Below are positions 21,401 to 31,268 of a DNA stretch of 51,428 bases, piece after piece (the first letter of the stretch is position 1; each line of letters begins with the position of its first letter). The notes under the pieces are model-generated. The model was not told the origin of the DNA and did not search any database. It was given only the letters and a program-made list of their open reading frames with translations. A program made the translations under genes and the position numbers. Origin of the DNA: Priapulus caudatus (Eukaryota; Priapulida; Priapulimorpha; Priapulimorphida; Priapulidae); the NCBI RefSeq assembly GCF_000485595.1, contig NW_014577066.1, positions 527,096 to 578,523 of the forward strand, in the 5' to 3' direction.

Positions 21401-24400
21401 NNNNNNNNNNNNNNNNNNNNNNNNNNNNNNNNNNNNNNNNNNNNNNNNNNNNNNNNNNNNNNNNNNNNNNNNNNNNNNNNNNNNNNNNNNNNNNNNNNNN
21501 GCTTCGACATCCCAACTCGTTTTCGGATTACCCCCCCACGTCCCGAATATCGTGACCGTACGTCGAGCCGTTTAGATTTGTGCCCAACTGTTGACGGACG
21601 GACGCACGGACGGACGGACGGACGATCATGCGATTCTACAAGCTGCATCTGACTATGTCAGATGAGCTAAAAACAATGCCTAGTAAAGCATTTTATGTTG
21701 ACATTTTCGCTTGCATGCGTGTACAACCATGTACGAACTGGCTGTCGTTGATTGAACTGCAACAATATCCATGGGAGCATGGTTATCACGCACGGACAGA
21801 CAGGCCAATTAGGCTAGAAAGAGCTGCATATACTTATAAAGTAAGACAGATAGAGCATGATGCAATATATTTTTCCTAGTATAATTTCAATGTGGTCGAA
21901 AACATGAATATATATGTTGCACGAATGTTAAATATTGTCGGAGATGACTGATTGGCCTTCAAACTTCACACGTCTAGTGTCTGTAAAACAACTGAATCAA
22001 TCCATGCAGCATTAAAACCGTGCATAAAATATGCATTACCACAGCCTTTCTTACATGGATGGTATATGTGTATTGCCTGTGTTGGTGGCACACCTTCTCT
22101 AAGCACTTACCCTTAAGTGTAGGAACCCATGGTGGTGCTGGTTTGTACGACTTTGGAACAAAGAAGTCATCTTTTACAACAGCATTTCCCTTTGTGCTAC
22201 TCGGTATAGGTGGTAGCACCTGCAATATGTGATCCTATTAGAAATACCTAGTATGCAAGTGCATATGAATAAACACATTTCTGGCAAGTTATACACTTTA
22301 TTCCACCCATCAACATTAACAAATCATTCAAAACTTTAACGAAGCTGAACAATTTCAGCTACATCACAGACAGCACTTTTATGCTGGTCATACTCAGTTG
22401 CTATGTCTTTCACATGTCAAGTCGATTATAACAATGTCGCAAAGATCTCAGCGCATCTGTAATTGCCTAATATTTCCAGCAGTAACTTTACCAAGACCGT
22501 GACACCAGAAATATTATGAAATTTCTCCTGCAAAGAACTGCTGTTACGAGCATTGGGCTTACGAAGATTTACCATGACCGCAACATAACAAAAACTCTGT
22601 GCGAAACCTCGTACGGTCAAGTTAAACGTGGGATGCGTACCTTGGTGTCATAGTACACGGCCGCTACACGGCCACATTAAGCCAGGGTAATAAATGTAAA
22701 TTAAATATTAATTAAATAAATTAATAAAGTAAGCAGGGGTGGGGGTAGTGGAAACGCGTACCTCCGTATAACGGAAAACGGCGGCGGTTCCCTGCACGGC
22801 CTTGATCGCGAGCGGAAGGTCGGTGAGCGAGCGCAGGGTCTTGGTGAGCGCGTCTAGGCTGCGCACAATGGCGACGTTCGCCTCCTCGCCCGCGCCGTAG
22901 ACGGGCGCCGCGACTGCGCGACCGCGGCACGGCACCGCCAGCAGCGCGTCCAGACAGTCAGGCCGGTAGACGACGAAGGACGCATCGACGCCAAAGTGCC
23001 TTCGGGGGAAGGAGATGTAGGAGATTTATTAATACCAATCCTAGCCATGCTCGCACATAAAGTGATTATATCTGGTGTATTTCTAGCTTAGACCATAGAA
23101 AGCTTTGAGCAAAACTCATTTCCAAGTTAAGGTACATGTATGAATAGAGAACACCTTCATTATTTAATTATCTACCACCTTATCGAACATGTCTGAGAGA
23201 CGGAGGGTGACCACCGTGCACTCACAATTATGTTAATGTTATGCACAGATAATATAACATTAGGAATGACGGTGAAAGGCAACAACCATTCACTTCGAAA
23301 AACTCATTAATTCGCGACACTCTTCTCTGAATTGCCTCTCAACAAACCTCTGCAGGAGATGTGTTACGATGCACCGGCATACAACGCGCTTCTCTGCGAT
23401 GGTGCTGCCGGGCCAGACCACAGCCTCGCAGATTCTGCCGTCTTGGAAACGTCGCAGCTCCGACTTGTCTCCCCAAAACTGGCGGAACTCCTCTGCCTGC
23501 GAAAAAATGACGAATGAAATTTCCATGCGTATAAGTGGGAGTTTTTTCCCCCCAACTTAAACGGGTTCCGATTTACTGCAGAATTTTTCCACTGCTATTA
23601 TATCAAATATTATAATAAAATATAATATAATATTATTCATTATAATATATACTATTTATTTACATGATCAATGTATATTACACAGATACTATTTATTAAT
23701 TGCTTATTAGTACTGTAGAGACATCAATGGGAACTAAACATGGATAGCGCTTGCGGGCCAGTGGTGGTTGGATCACGTCTATTGAGCTACGATTAATCTT
23801 GTGTAAAATAAATACCTGGACCAGCTCAATGTCGCGGAAATTCACTGCACCACCTACCTATAGATTTGACTAGCTTATTGTTTGTTAACGGAATGAAACT
23901 GTAAAACTGCCCCGGCCAACCGTACGAACGTTTAGAGCAGTGGTTCTCAACCTTTTTTGAGTCATGGACCCTTTTGAGAATCTGGTGAAAGCTACGGACC
24001 CCTCTCCAGAAAAAATGCACATAAGCACATAAACACGAAATTTGTATGTGCCTGCTTCACGGTCCCCCTGAAGCCCATCCACGGACCCCTCTCCACAGAC
24101 CATAGGTTAAGAACCCCTGGTTTAGAGTAACGCGCAACTACTTCAACGACGACGGTGTCACTCACCTCTGCAGTGTTGGCGTCGGGACCACGCAGCACCT
24201 GACTAGAGGACGACTCCTGGTTCAACAGCAGTCCAAACACGAGTGGCGTGCGAATGTGCGCTGGTGATGGGGGCTCCTCATCCACTCCCCACTACAGCAC
24301 AGTTATAATGTCTTATCTATAATAACTATATATATTACATCAGAAGTACATAATTAACTGCTACTGTGGATTACGTGTAATTAACCGTGCAATTACTGCA

Positions 24401-26779
24401 CGTTAATAATTTTCATTCACTATTACATTAATTTATTGTACATAAACCAATCTATTTTGTGTGTATCGTTAATTATACATTGTAACAGCTATAACGTACG
24501 ACGATTAGCGAAGCAAATATTCCAACAAAAGAACACATAACAATGACAAACTCACGAGCATACTATGCATGACTAGATGGTAAGTATCTCGCTAAGTTTG
24601 ATGTAACTTGCTTGCTGACCGATGGCTTCTTGCATATCTTGCCAAATATTTGAGTTCACTACAATTTCTAAACATTCACCTGCTCCGGCTGCCTTCGTTC
24701 CACATCCAGCAAGTTCACACGTTTGCCAAGACCTTGTTTCAAAATGTTGCAAACAGATGGCAGCACGGTCGATACCTGATCACCACAATGGTCCACCAAC
24801 TTGCCTATGGGCCCGTCTGCTTTAACGACCAGGCGAGAGACATCCGTCAACCTGTTAAATTTTGAAGTAAAATTTGTCTATTTTTAGCCCAAAACACGCA
24901 CTCATACACAAAGATATGCACGCACGCATGCACACACAACTGCAGAATGCTTTAGATGAAAGTGAATAACATGAATGATATAAATATTCGCATCATGAAC
25001 ACTTACATGAAAATATGGTCAAATTTCTGGGTGAAGGCCATTTTTCGCATGAACAGGGCTTCGAACCCATCGACAGAGCAGTCGTTGAGATGGTCTATGG
25101 AGAGTCTTGCCTCATGCTTTACCTATGGCAACAAGATCAGAAGAGTCGTAAATTTAAACGTAAGAAATTCAAAGAATTCGTTTGAACTTTATAGCAAAAA
25201 TCTCGAGACATGGGAAGCAAAAATTGTGGGGACCAAAAGCAGCAACCATGCCAACACTGGTGAAACGCAAAACGCATGTATCGCTTCTCGCAACTACAAT
25301 TTATTATAACCTCGTTACAACATGTTAGCAGCTCACCCTGTCGTACGTGACCACATCTACGTTTGCACAGAGATTTATGCATCCCGATGTGTCCAAAAAC
25401 ACAACGTCATACGCATCATGGAACTCGCATAGATTTGCTGTTGGGCATAGACTAGCACCATCTTTTGTCCAGTTAGAATCCACTGCGGATACACAGAAAC
25501 AGCACAGTGACGTAAGGCGCAACATTTTAACGAGTAGTGCCGCGTATTGACGAAACCCTTCGAAATAATGTAGCATTAGCACTTTCCATTTAAGTATTAC
25601 AATACATTATTAAATTAATTAAAGCACTGCACAAACCAATTGTAACACTAGTCTTAACAGTCCACACTGACAGTGAGAGGTGGAGCGAAGAGAAGGTGAA
25701 CAGACAAATATAGCAAGTAAATCAGAAGGGGTGAACAGACAAGTAGAGCAAGTAGAGAAGAGGAGGTGAACAGACAAATAGAGCAAGTAAAGCTGGGTTT
25801 ACAATACCGACTTTATGTTGGCGAATTGGCGAGTTGGACCAATTTCACAATTCGGCAACTCCGAGTTGGCGAAAATACAACATGTTCTAACTCCCAACTA
25901 GTTGCTATCAATCGGTTGGTCGCGCAACTTTTGCGTTTACACTGCCGATTGTCGGTTGTGTAGTTGGGAAGTTGGTCCAATTCGCCAATTCGCCAACATA
26001 GTCGGTAGTGTAAACTCAGCTTAAAGCAAGGAGTTGACAGACAAGTAAAGCAACAACAGCGGAGGAGGAGGAGGAGGAAGACGAGGAGGAGGAGGAGGAG
26101 GAGGAAGAGGAGAAAGAGGAGGAAGAGGAGGAGGCGGATGAAGAGGAGGAAGAGGAGGAGGACGAGGAGGAGGAGGAAGAGGAGTAGAAGGAGGAGAAGG
26201 AGGACGAGGAGGACGAGGACGAGGACGAGGAGGAGGAGGAGAAGGAGGAGGACGAGGAGGACGAGGACGAGGACGAGGAGGAGGAGGAGGAGGAGGAGGA
26301 GAAAGAGGAGGACGAGGAGGAGGACAAGGAGGAGAAGGAGGAGGAGGAGGAGGAGAACGAGGAGGAGAAGGAGGAAGAGGAGGAAGAGGAGGAAGAGGAG
26401 GAGAAACTCACCGAGAGCTGTGAGCAGCACACGCAGCACCTGGTAGCTGTTCATCGAGCGGTTGATCTTACGCTGCGCGAGCAGATGCACGCCGAACATC
26501 GACATGATGAAGCCAGTGAAGCCAGCACGAGCCTGAAGCACAGCCGCCACAACCGCGCGCACACATGAACTCACAACCAACACACATCCAAACCACCTCT
26601 GCACCACGCAGTCACATCATACAGACATGGATCGGGACACATCCGAACCACTTTAAAGCGATCCCACCAATCCATAGTTCTAGCTCTTATGTAGCTTCTA
26701 GCATAGTTTGTCAGCTTCTATGGCTTGGAATGGCGACTATAACTTTAACTACTAATCTATTAATTGATATGCCATATAC

Positions 26780-26822
<43 letters not shown>

Positions 26823-29800
26823 GTACATTGAACTTGTGCCATAATACAATAAACTTGTACAATAGCCTAATCACTTTATCACGAATAGGACCAGTAAGCT
26901 TGGACTCGATTTATGCTTAAGTAAGTAGTTCAGGTATCATTAATATTGCAGTATAATAATTTTTCCCCATTTCTTCACAACCTCAGCTTGGGTTGTTCAG
27001 AATTTTCACTAATCAGGAACTGGCCTGGTCCCAATCTTTATGGATTAGTGAGATCCAACTTGTATATATCACACACTAACGAGACACGCAAACAATTCTA
27101 ACTGCCTCTATACCAGAGTCATAACACTTCACATCATCCATAACCACTGTGATGTGCTAAGCTCGTTGATTGCACGAGGGGGAATATAGGTCTAACTAAG
27201 TCTGAACAATTGCGATAGCAACTCAATACCATTGCCATAGACAACTATCGTGAACAATGACACAAATTTGTTCTGCAAATAGAATATCTAAAGAAATCAG
27301 ACTGGCTGCCGTAGCAGTGTTAGCAACCCCACATTGCCACATCACTGCAAAGAGTGGAGCGGCTCTTTTCGACGAATAGACTGCGCCCGACCTTACGAGC
27401 AATGTCACGGCGGCGCATCGACGCACGTGACCAGCGAGGAGGGGCTTACCTGGTCAAGGTCACGCTGTCGCAGCCACACCTTCAGCAGCAGTATGGCGTC
27501 GCGGAGACCGGGGAACGTCGCGACGGCATCGCGCAGACGCTCGCTGTTCGCGCGTGCCGTTGCGTCTGCCAGCACGAGGTTGTTATAGCGCGGCGTCGCC
27601 TCGTCGTCCCAGCTCCCGACCGCCGACACTGTGCATTCACAACACCACGTCGCTTTAACAACGCTCACCTAACTCTGTGAATGACCAACTACAGACACCC
27701 GAGCCAACCCTTCACACCACCAGCAACAATGATGGCGAAACGTGGACACAATATAATGCATAATGCACCGTGGGAAAAAATGGTACAAATGCCGCCTTTT
27801 TTACATTAAAGGAATACTTTACTCTAGAATTTGAGAGTATATTATGATAGTAGATTTATAAATAATAGCACATACCTATAAATATCTACAATTACGCATT
27901 CACGTTTGTCATAAAACAACATTAAATTTCGAAATCTTCATTTTTGGGCGCTGACATGACACCCGCGATCGTGCTGCCACCCTAAAAAAGTTGCGCATTT
28001 GCCAATATATTGTGCACGTTACAGACCGAGGGCTAATCACAAAAGTGCAATTATATTTATACCTAAATGCTATTTAACCGAACGATATTCATTTTAAGAG
28101 AAATTTATCCATATTATAACTGAAACTATATATCGTTTATAAGATATTGCAATCCTTCTGCTTCGAAATTAATAAATAAGAAACACCCTCGTTCTGTAGT
28201 CCTTGGCTTAAAAGTTAATTTGCACAACTTTTCAGATCGTGCGCTTTGAGTGGAGCCACCATCGTTGTAATCAAACTGTAGATGTTAGTTTTAAAACATT
28301 AAAAAAAATATATTTCTAATGGTGATTGAACCATGAAATTTTTAATGTAGCGTAATTTTAACCGAAATCAACTGAAAATAACCCTAGAACCTAGAGTCAA
28401 GTATTCCTTTAATAAGTGCAGCTTCGTTATGGGATAAACGAATGTGTATTTCAGGAAGGTCATTATACAAGAGAAATTATCAACTGGATTTCGTGGATGC
28501 TCCAAAGAAAGCCAAAATGGTTTACCTTCTTCCTCATTAGATGGTTTGTACCAGCTGCTCCTGATGTTATTCTTAGATGGCATGAATCGTGACATTTTGT
28601 AGTAGCCATCGGGGATGGTTGTGTGAAGTCGCACTGTGCAGTGATGACCAACCTTTCCTAATGTCAGGGGAAAAATCTGCTTCTGTTAAATGTTCAAGGT
28701 ATTTAGACATTGAATACAGAAATGCAGCAGAATAAAATTAACCTTTTAATACAGGCTACCATAACTGATTGTATTTGGAAAATATTGAAGACAACATGAC
28801 ATTGTTTTTTTAAGACATTCGCATCGAGCATCTTGTTCATAGATTTAATAAATTTTTCATAACAATGACTCTCGCCAAACTATATAATCTAAATTATGTA
28901 AGAACCTTCTGGTGTTATTATCAGAACAGGCTTCATGTGGTTGCCATGGTGATAGGTAAACATCAACTTCTTCACCAGCGACCTCTTTTCTAATAGCTTC
29001 GAAGCAATAAATGCCAAGTAAAGCGCCCTCTTGCGAAGGTAACGGTGATTCAGAAAGTCCTTTTCTTGTAAACACTCCTAAAAACAGCCATAAAAATGAG
29101 ATTTTTTTTCAAACATTGGTCCAGGCATATATTGTAATATTTTAAAACCTAGCAAACTTTTGAATCATTTCCAATCTTTAGAAAAATTGTCGTGGGCATT
29201 GAAGGAGTTACCAGTTTGTCAAATCTTTACGTAGGTTAACATTATGTTCTATAAAAAGTAGTTTAGTGGGAATTTGGCTTAAAAGGGTAGGCAGCCAGAG
29301 CAGGCTATGGAGGTACAGAACTTGTATCTTGTATGGAGGTTGCTACAAGAGAGCCTGTAGATGGCTGAATAAAAAAGTGACAGGACTAGTTTTAGGTGTA
29401 CAGGTTAATTTATTGATTAGTACGATTGTACATTACATGATGTAGAGTAGCAGAATGTATTAAACGTCATGCACTCACTTTTGGTATCTCCACAGCCAAG
29501 TCCACATGTATGTCAGGCATGCAGCAGAGATCCATAGGGAAGCCACCAACCACATCAATATTCTCCGGTTTTACAAATTGAAATTTTCCTTTTACGTTGT
29601 AAGGTTTCTGGATGATTGGTATGTGGATGCCTTGTTTTGTTAGCCATGCTTGATCTGTAATCTGAATGTACATTACACCACAGCTGAACATGATGAGGTT
29701 TTATAACTACTTAGACCAGGGTATCAGCATGCATTCTGCAGACTATGGCAGAAATTTCATTCTCACATGATTGGATAAAGTGGGAGATGTAACTTCTATC

Positions 29801-30706
29801 ACGACTGTGATACACATTGATTTCATAACAAACAGTGATAAAATGATTTTCTTACACTCCCTTCTCAACATGACCTGGTGACATATATGATGATTTTTAA
29901 TGTATAAATACCTCATGTGATTTACTATTGGGCAGTTTCGTCAGAGCATCCTTTAACTGCACCAAGTATTCTTCAGTCGCCTTTTTCCATTTGCTCTTCA
30001 GACAAACCTCTGAAATGAGCTCAGTTATCTGCAGATAAAAAAGACAGGATAATAAACTGATCCATATTACATAATTGATAAGCAAAAAAATAATTACAAG
30101 CTAGTATTACATATTTTCAATGGCAGTTAATATGTACCATGAATGAACTGCTCAGAGTTATAAACAAGGTAGAATAGTTATTGCCAGCAAAAAGTTATTG
30201 GATGCATGGTGACTATAGATTTTTATATTAAGTATTAAGTCCTACTTTATAAAAACCATAAAAAGACAAGACTAGTACTGCTTTTATATTTACAATGACA
30301 TATAGTATTAGGGGGTTATAATTGGCATAATCTACAGGAATAGGTACTAACTATTCCAAACATGAACATAAAACTATAATATTTGTCTATCCTTACACTG
30401 TTTAGTAAAATCTTTTTAAATTTAAATGCTCTATACTATTACCTGTAGCTTAAACAAATTTGAATGAAAATGATTTTCTGTTTCTTTGAGTTGATTCAAC
30501 TCATTACCGCTTGGCGGTTTGTATAGCTTTGGATTAGACTTGGAGATGCGAGCTTTTTTCTTAGACTGTAGTTCTGATGAGTCATTCTTCCGTTTCATCA
30601 CTTGGTGGATCGCGCTTTCAGCCTGTAGTTGAGTTTCATCTTCACTCTCCTCAGAAAAACTGGTGCCAACACCTGCTCCGTCATCCATTTCACCTAGCAT
30701 GTCAAC
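15462..30706 (-). CDS. NOL6: nucleolar protein 6 (Nrap/Utp22 family), one exon missing at an assembly gap
   Basis: Seen: 21 exons in transcript order: 30700-30443 (ATG at 30700), 30028-29912, 29661-29479, 29077-28906, 28657-28526, 27628-27450, 26532-26412, 25482-25337, 25122-25007, 24851-24680, 24291-24166, 23496-23348, 22999-22762, 22219-22111, [gap], 20570-20407, 19342-19190, 18971-18874, 17719-17505, 16901-16704, 16286-16185, 15605-15462. They give about 1097 codons; phases agree everywhere except at the gap. Landmarks: a basic N-terminus (SKKKARISK), YNVKGKFQFV, KNNIRSSWY, LLKVWLRQRDLDQ, FRQFWGDKSELRRFQDG, KRWVSSQLL, FDWKNRP, FRPPLEMYDVV, HDTHGGDKIGVLWKP. Known: NOL6 is a nucleolar scaffold of the SSU processome, built from nucleotidyltransferase-like Nrap domains, acting in 18S rRNA maturation. 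An acceptor AG just before 30706 suggests a further 5' exon. With the missing exon the length matches the usual 1.1-1.15 thousand residues. Confidence 0.95.
18312..18732. mobile_element. 421-bp TA-flanked MITE in a NOL6 intron
   Basis: Ends GCTGTGTTCACACGAG and, inverted, GCTGCGTTCACACGAG (one mismatch in 16), with TA on both sides (18310-18311, 18733-18734). A TA target fits Tc1/mariner-like elements. Inside, GACTGGTACCCG and CGGGTACCAGTC form an inner inverted pair, with a smaller CGCTACA/TGTAGCG pair between them. Confidence 0.7.
18799..18849. repeat. perfect 23-bp hairpin in a NOL6 intron
   Basis: Arms 18799-18821 and 18827-18849 are exact reverse complements with a 5-base loop, 25 bases from the donor of the NOL6 exon 18971-18874. 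On the transcript it would be a strong stem close to the splice site. Confidence 0.85.
19587..20352. mobile_element. pogo/mariner-like non-autonomous element in a NOL6 intron
   Basis: Left end CATTGGAACCCCGATATAAC and, inverted from the right, CAGTGTAGCTCCGTTATAAC, both followed by GCGATG; TA flanks both sides (19585-19586, 20353-20354). The CAnTG...CCCCGnTATAACG form is typical of pogo/Tigger-type ends. A second ACCCCGATTTAGTGCGACC stretch lies just inside the right end. No transposase frame seen. It carries the nested inverted repeat 20055-20261. Confidence 0.75.
20055..20261. repeat. nested foldback: 31-bp perfect inverted repeats
   Basis: 20055-20085 and 20231-20261 are exact reverse complements (inner part GGAGCTAAATATAACAAGG). 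The whole 207-bp unit sits inside the pogo-like element, so it is either a later insertion or an internal part of that element. Confidence 0.85.
20845..21164. repeat. 27-bp minisatellite with alternating variants, cut by the gap
   Basis: Eleven or more head-to-tail copies of a 27-base unit (TGCAATGAACATGCACAATG plus a 7-base variable end). Ends alternate AATGCAC with AATGCGC, then AATGCAC with ATGGCAC, so the true period of the later array is 54 bases. It continues into the Ns. Open frames repeating Met-Asn-Met-His-Asn are repeat artefacts. Confidence 0.95.
21165..21500. other. assembly gap (336 Ns)
   Basis: The run of N separates the 27-bp minisatellite from a dispersed repeat. NOL6 lacks here one exon of about 50 codons: the exon ending at 22111 stops in phase 1, while the next one starting at 20570 needs phase 0. 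Confidence 0.98.
21501..21675. repeat. dispersed repeat, copy A
   Basis: About 175 bases match 33042-33260 in the same orientation, with many small indels. Shared landmarks: GCTTCGACAT, CCAACTCGTTTTCG, TGCCCAACTGTTGACGG, a GACG-rich run, GATTCTAC and a terminal small hairpin CATCTGAC/GTCAGATG. Its left end is hidden by the gap. Confidence 0.8.
23938..24119. mobile_element. 182-bp hAT (Charlie-type) MITE in a NOL6 intron
   Basis: Starts CAGTGGTTCTCAACC; the inverted right end is CAGGGGTTCTTAACC. Flanked by a perfect 8-bp target duplication GTTTAGAG (23930-23937 and 24120-24127). End sequence and duplication length are diagnostic of hAT. It lies 46 bases from the NOL6 exon 24291-24166, on its donor side. 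Confidence 0.92.
25675..25800. repeat. short tandem repeat (GTGAACAGACAAnTAGAGCAAG)
   Basis: About three imperfect copies of a 40-50 base unit with core GAACAGACAA and AGCAAGTA. A fourth, diverged copy follows the MITE at 26022 onward, so the MITE appears to have inserted into the array. Confidence 0.75.
25791..26021. mobile_element. 231-bp MITE with TAA target duplication (Harbinger-like)
   Basis: Ends AGCTGGGTTTACAATACCGA and, inverted, AGCTGAGTTTACACTACCGA; similarity continues about 50 bases inward. TAA on both sides (25788-25790, 26022-26024). A TWA target is typical of PIF/Harbinger. Lies in a NOL6 intron. Confidence 0.75.
26058..26403. repeat. (GGA)n purine tract next to a NOL6 splice donor
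   Basis: About 345 bases of GGA/GAA/GAC units on the plus strand, TCC-rich on the NOL6 sense strand. It starts only about 8 bases past the donor of exon 26532-26412. Long Leu- or Ser-only open frames here are artefacts. Such tracts can adopt quadruplex or triplex structure. Confidence 0.95.
26782..26820. repeat. (TA)n microsatellite
   Basis: TA run in the NOL6 intron between exons 27628-27450 and 26532-26412. The rest of this intron shows nothing recognisable. Confidence 0.95.
27810..28408. mobile_element. 599-bp MITE with TTAA target (piggyBac/Kolobok-like)
   Basis: Ends AGGAATACTTTACTCTAG and, inverted, AGGAATACTTGACTCTAG (one mismatch in 18), each bordered by TTAA (27806-27809, 28409-28412). 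AT-rich interior without an open frame. Sits in the NOL6 intron between exons 28657-28526 and 27628-27450. Confidence 0.85.
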
Positions 30707-30769
30707 CTATTAAAAGTAAACAAAACAACAAAAAACTACTAGACCATGCACACTCAAGAATATCATTAC

Positions 30770-30813
30770 ATCAGGAGTAGATAATAGAAGATCTTCTATT
30801 ATCTACTCCTGAT
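30770..30813. repeat. 44-bp perfect palindrome upstream of NOL6
   Basis: Two 22-base halves meet without a loop at 30791/30792. The direct repeat ATTACAT (30765-30771 and 30812-30818) overlaps its edges like a target duplication. Lies 64 bases upstream of the first NOL6 coding exon. Confidence 0.9.
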
Positions 30814-30872
30814 TACATGGATAAGATGATTTTCAGCTAACGCAGAGAGGGTCTATGTCCCCCAGGGTACTG

Positions 30873-31011
30873 CCGGAACGTACCCTGGTAGGCTGGTACT
30901 ATCTAATATGCCGGACCGTACCTCGCCTACTCCACTAACGAGTCTAGGGAGTCGCCTACGCCTACCTCCTTAACCCTAACCATATCAGATAGTTACCAGG
31001 GTACGTTCCGG
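30873..31011. repeat. 18-bp inverted repeat flanking about 100 bp
   Basis: CCGGAACGTACCCTGGTA at 30873-30890 and its exact reverse complement at 30994-31011. In the NOL6 upstream region, where an unseen 5' exon or promoter might lie. Confidence 0.8.
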
Positions 31012-31099
31012 TATATCGGACGGGTCGTAGGATGGGTTGCGTCAGCAGGTGAAACGATTGCACCAGCGAACGAAATCTGCGGAGGGTTTTGACAACGCA

Positions 31100-31146
31100 T
31101 GCAAAACAACGGCACGTAGGGGGGCGGGGCCAGCTAGGTATATAAA
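31100..31146 (+). promoter_or_regulatory. possible GC-box plus TATA promoter, pointing right
   Basis: GGGCGGGGCC is followed within a few bases by TATATAAAG (about 31138-31146) and then GCGCGCCG. This spacing looks like a core promoter on the plus strand, facing away from NOL6. No coding exon follows within several kilobases, so it may belong to an LTR or other element. Weak evidence. Confidence 0.3.
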
Positions 31147-31188
31147 GCGCGCCGAATCGCAGAGCAAGAGCGTTATTTTTCAGGTCTA

Positions 31189-31268
31189 GGTAGGAAGAAG
31201 AAGAAGAAGAAGAAGAAGAAGAAGAAGAAGAAGAAGAAGAAGAAGAAGAAGAAGAAGAGGAAGAAAAG
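31189..31268. repeat. (AAG)n microsatellite
   Basis: Pure AAG run from about 31196 to 31256 with AGG at both edges. Confidence 0.95.

Noticed and set aside
20749-21652. Long frames repeating Met-Asn-Met-His-Asn or His-Cys-Ala-Cys-Ser
   Set aside because: 27-bp minisatellite plus Ns; the period is a multiple of three, so every frame stays open.
25813-26607. 264-codon Leu-rich frame and 138-codon Ser-rich frame
   Set aside because: Artefact of the GGA/TCC tract; only 26532-26412 is a true NOL6 exon.
31100-31146. NOL6 promoter
   Set aside because: The TATA-like motif is on the opposite strand and would drive transcription away from NOL6.
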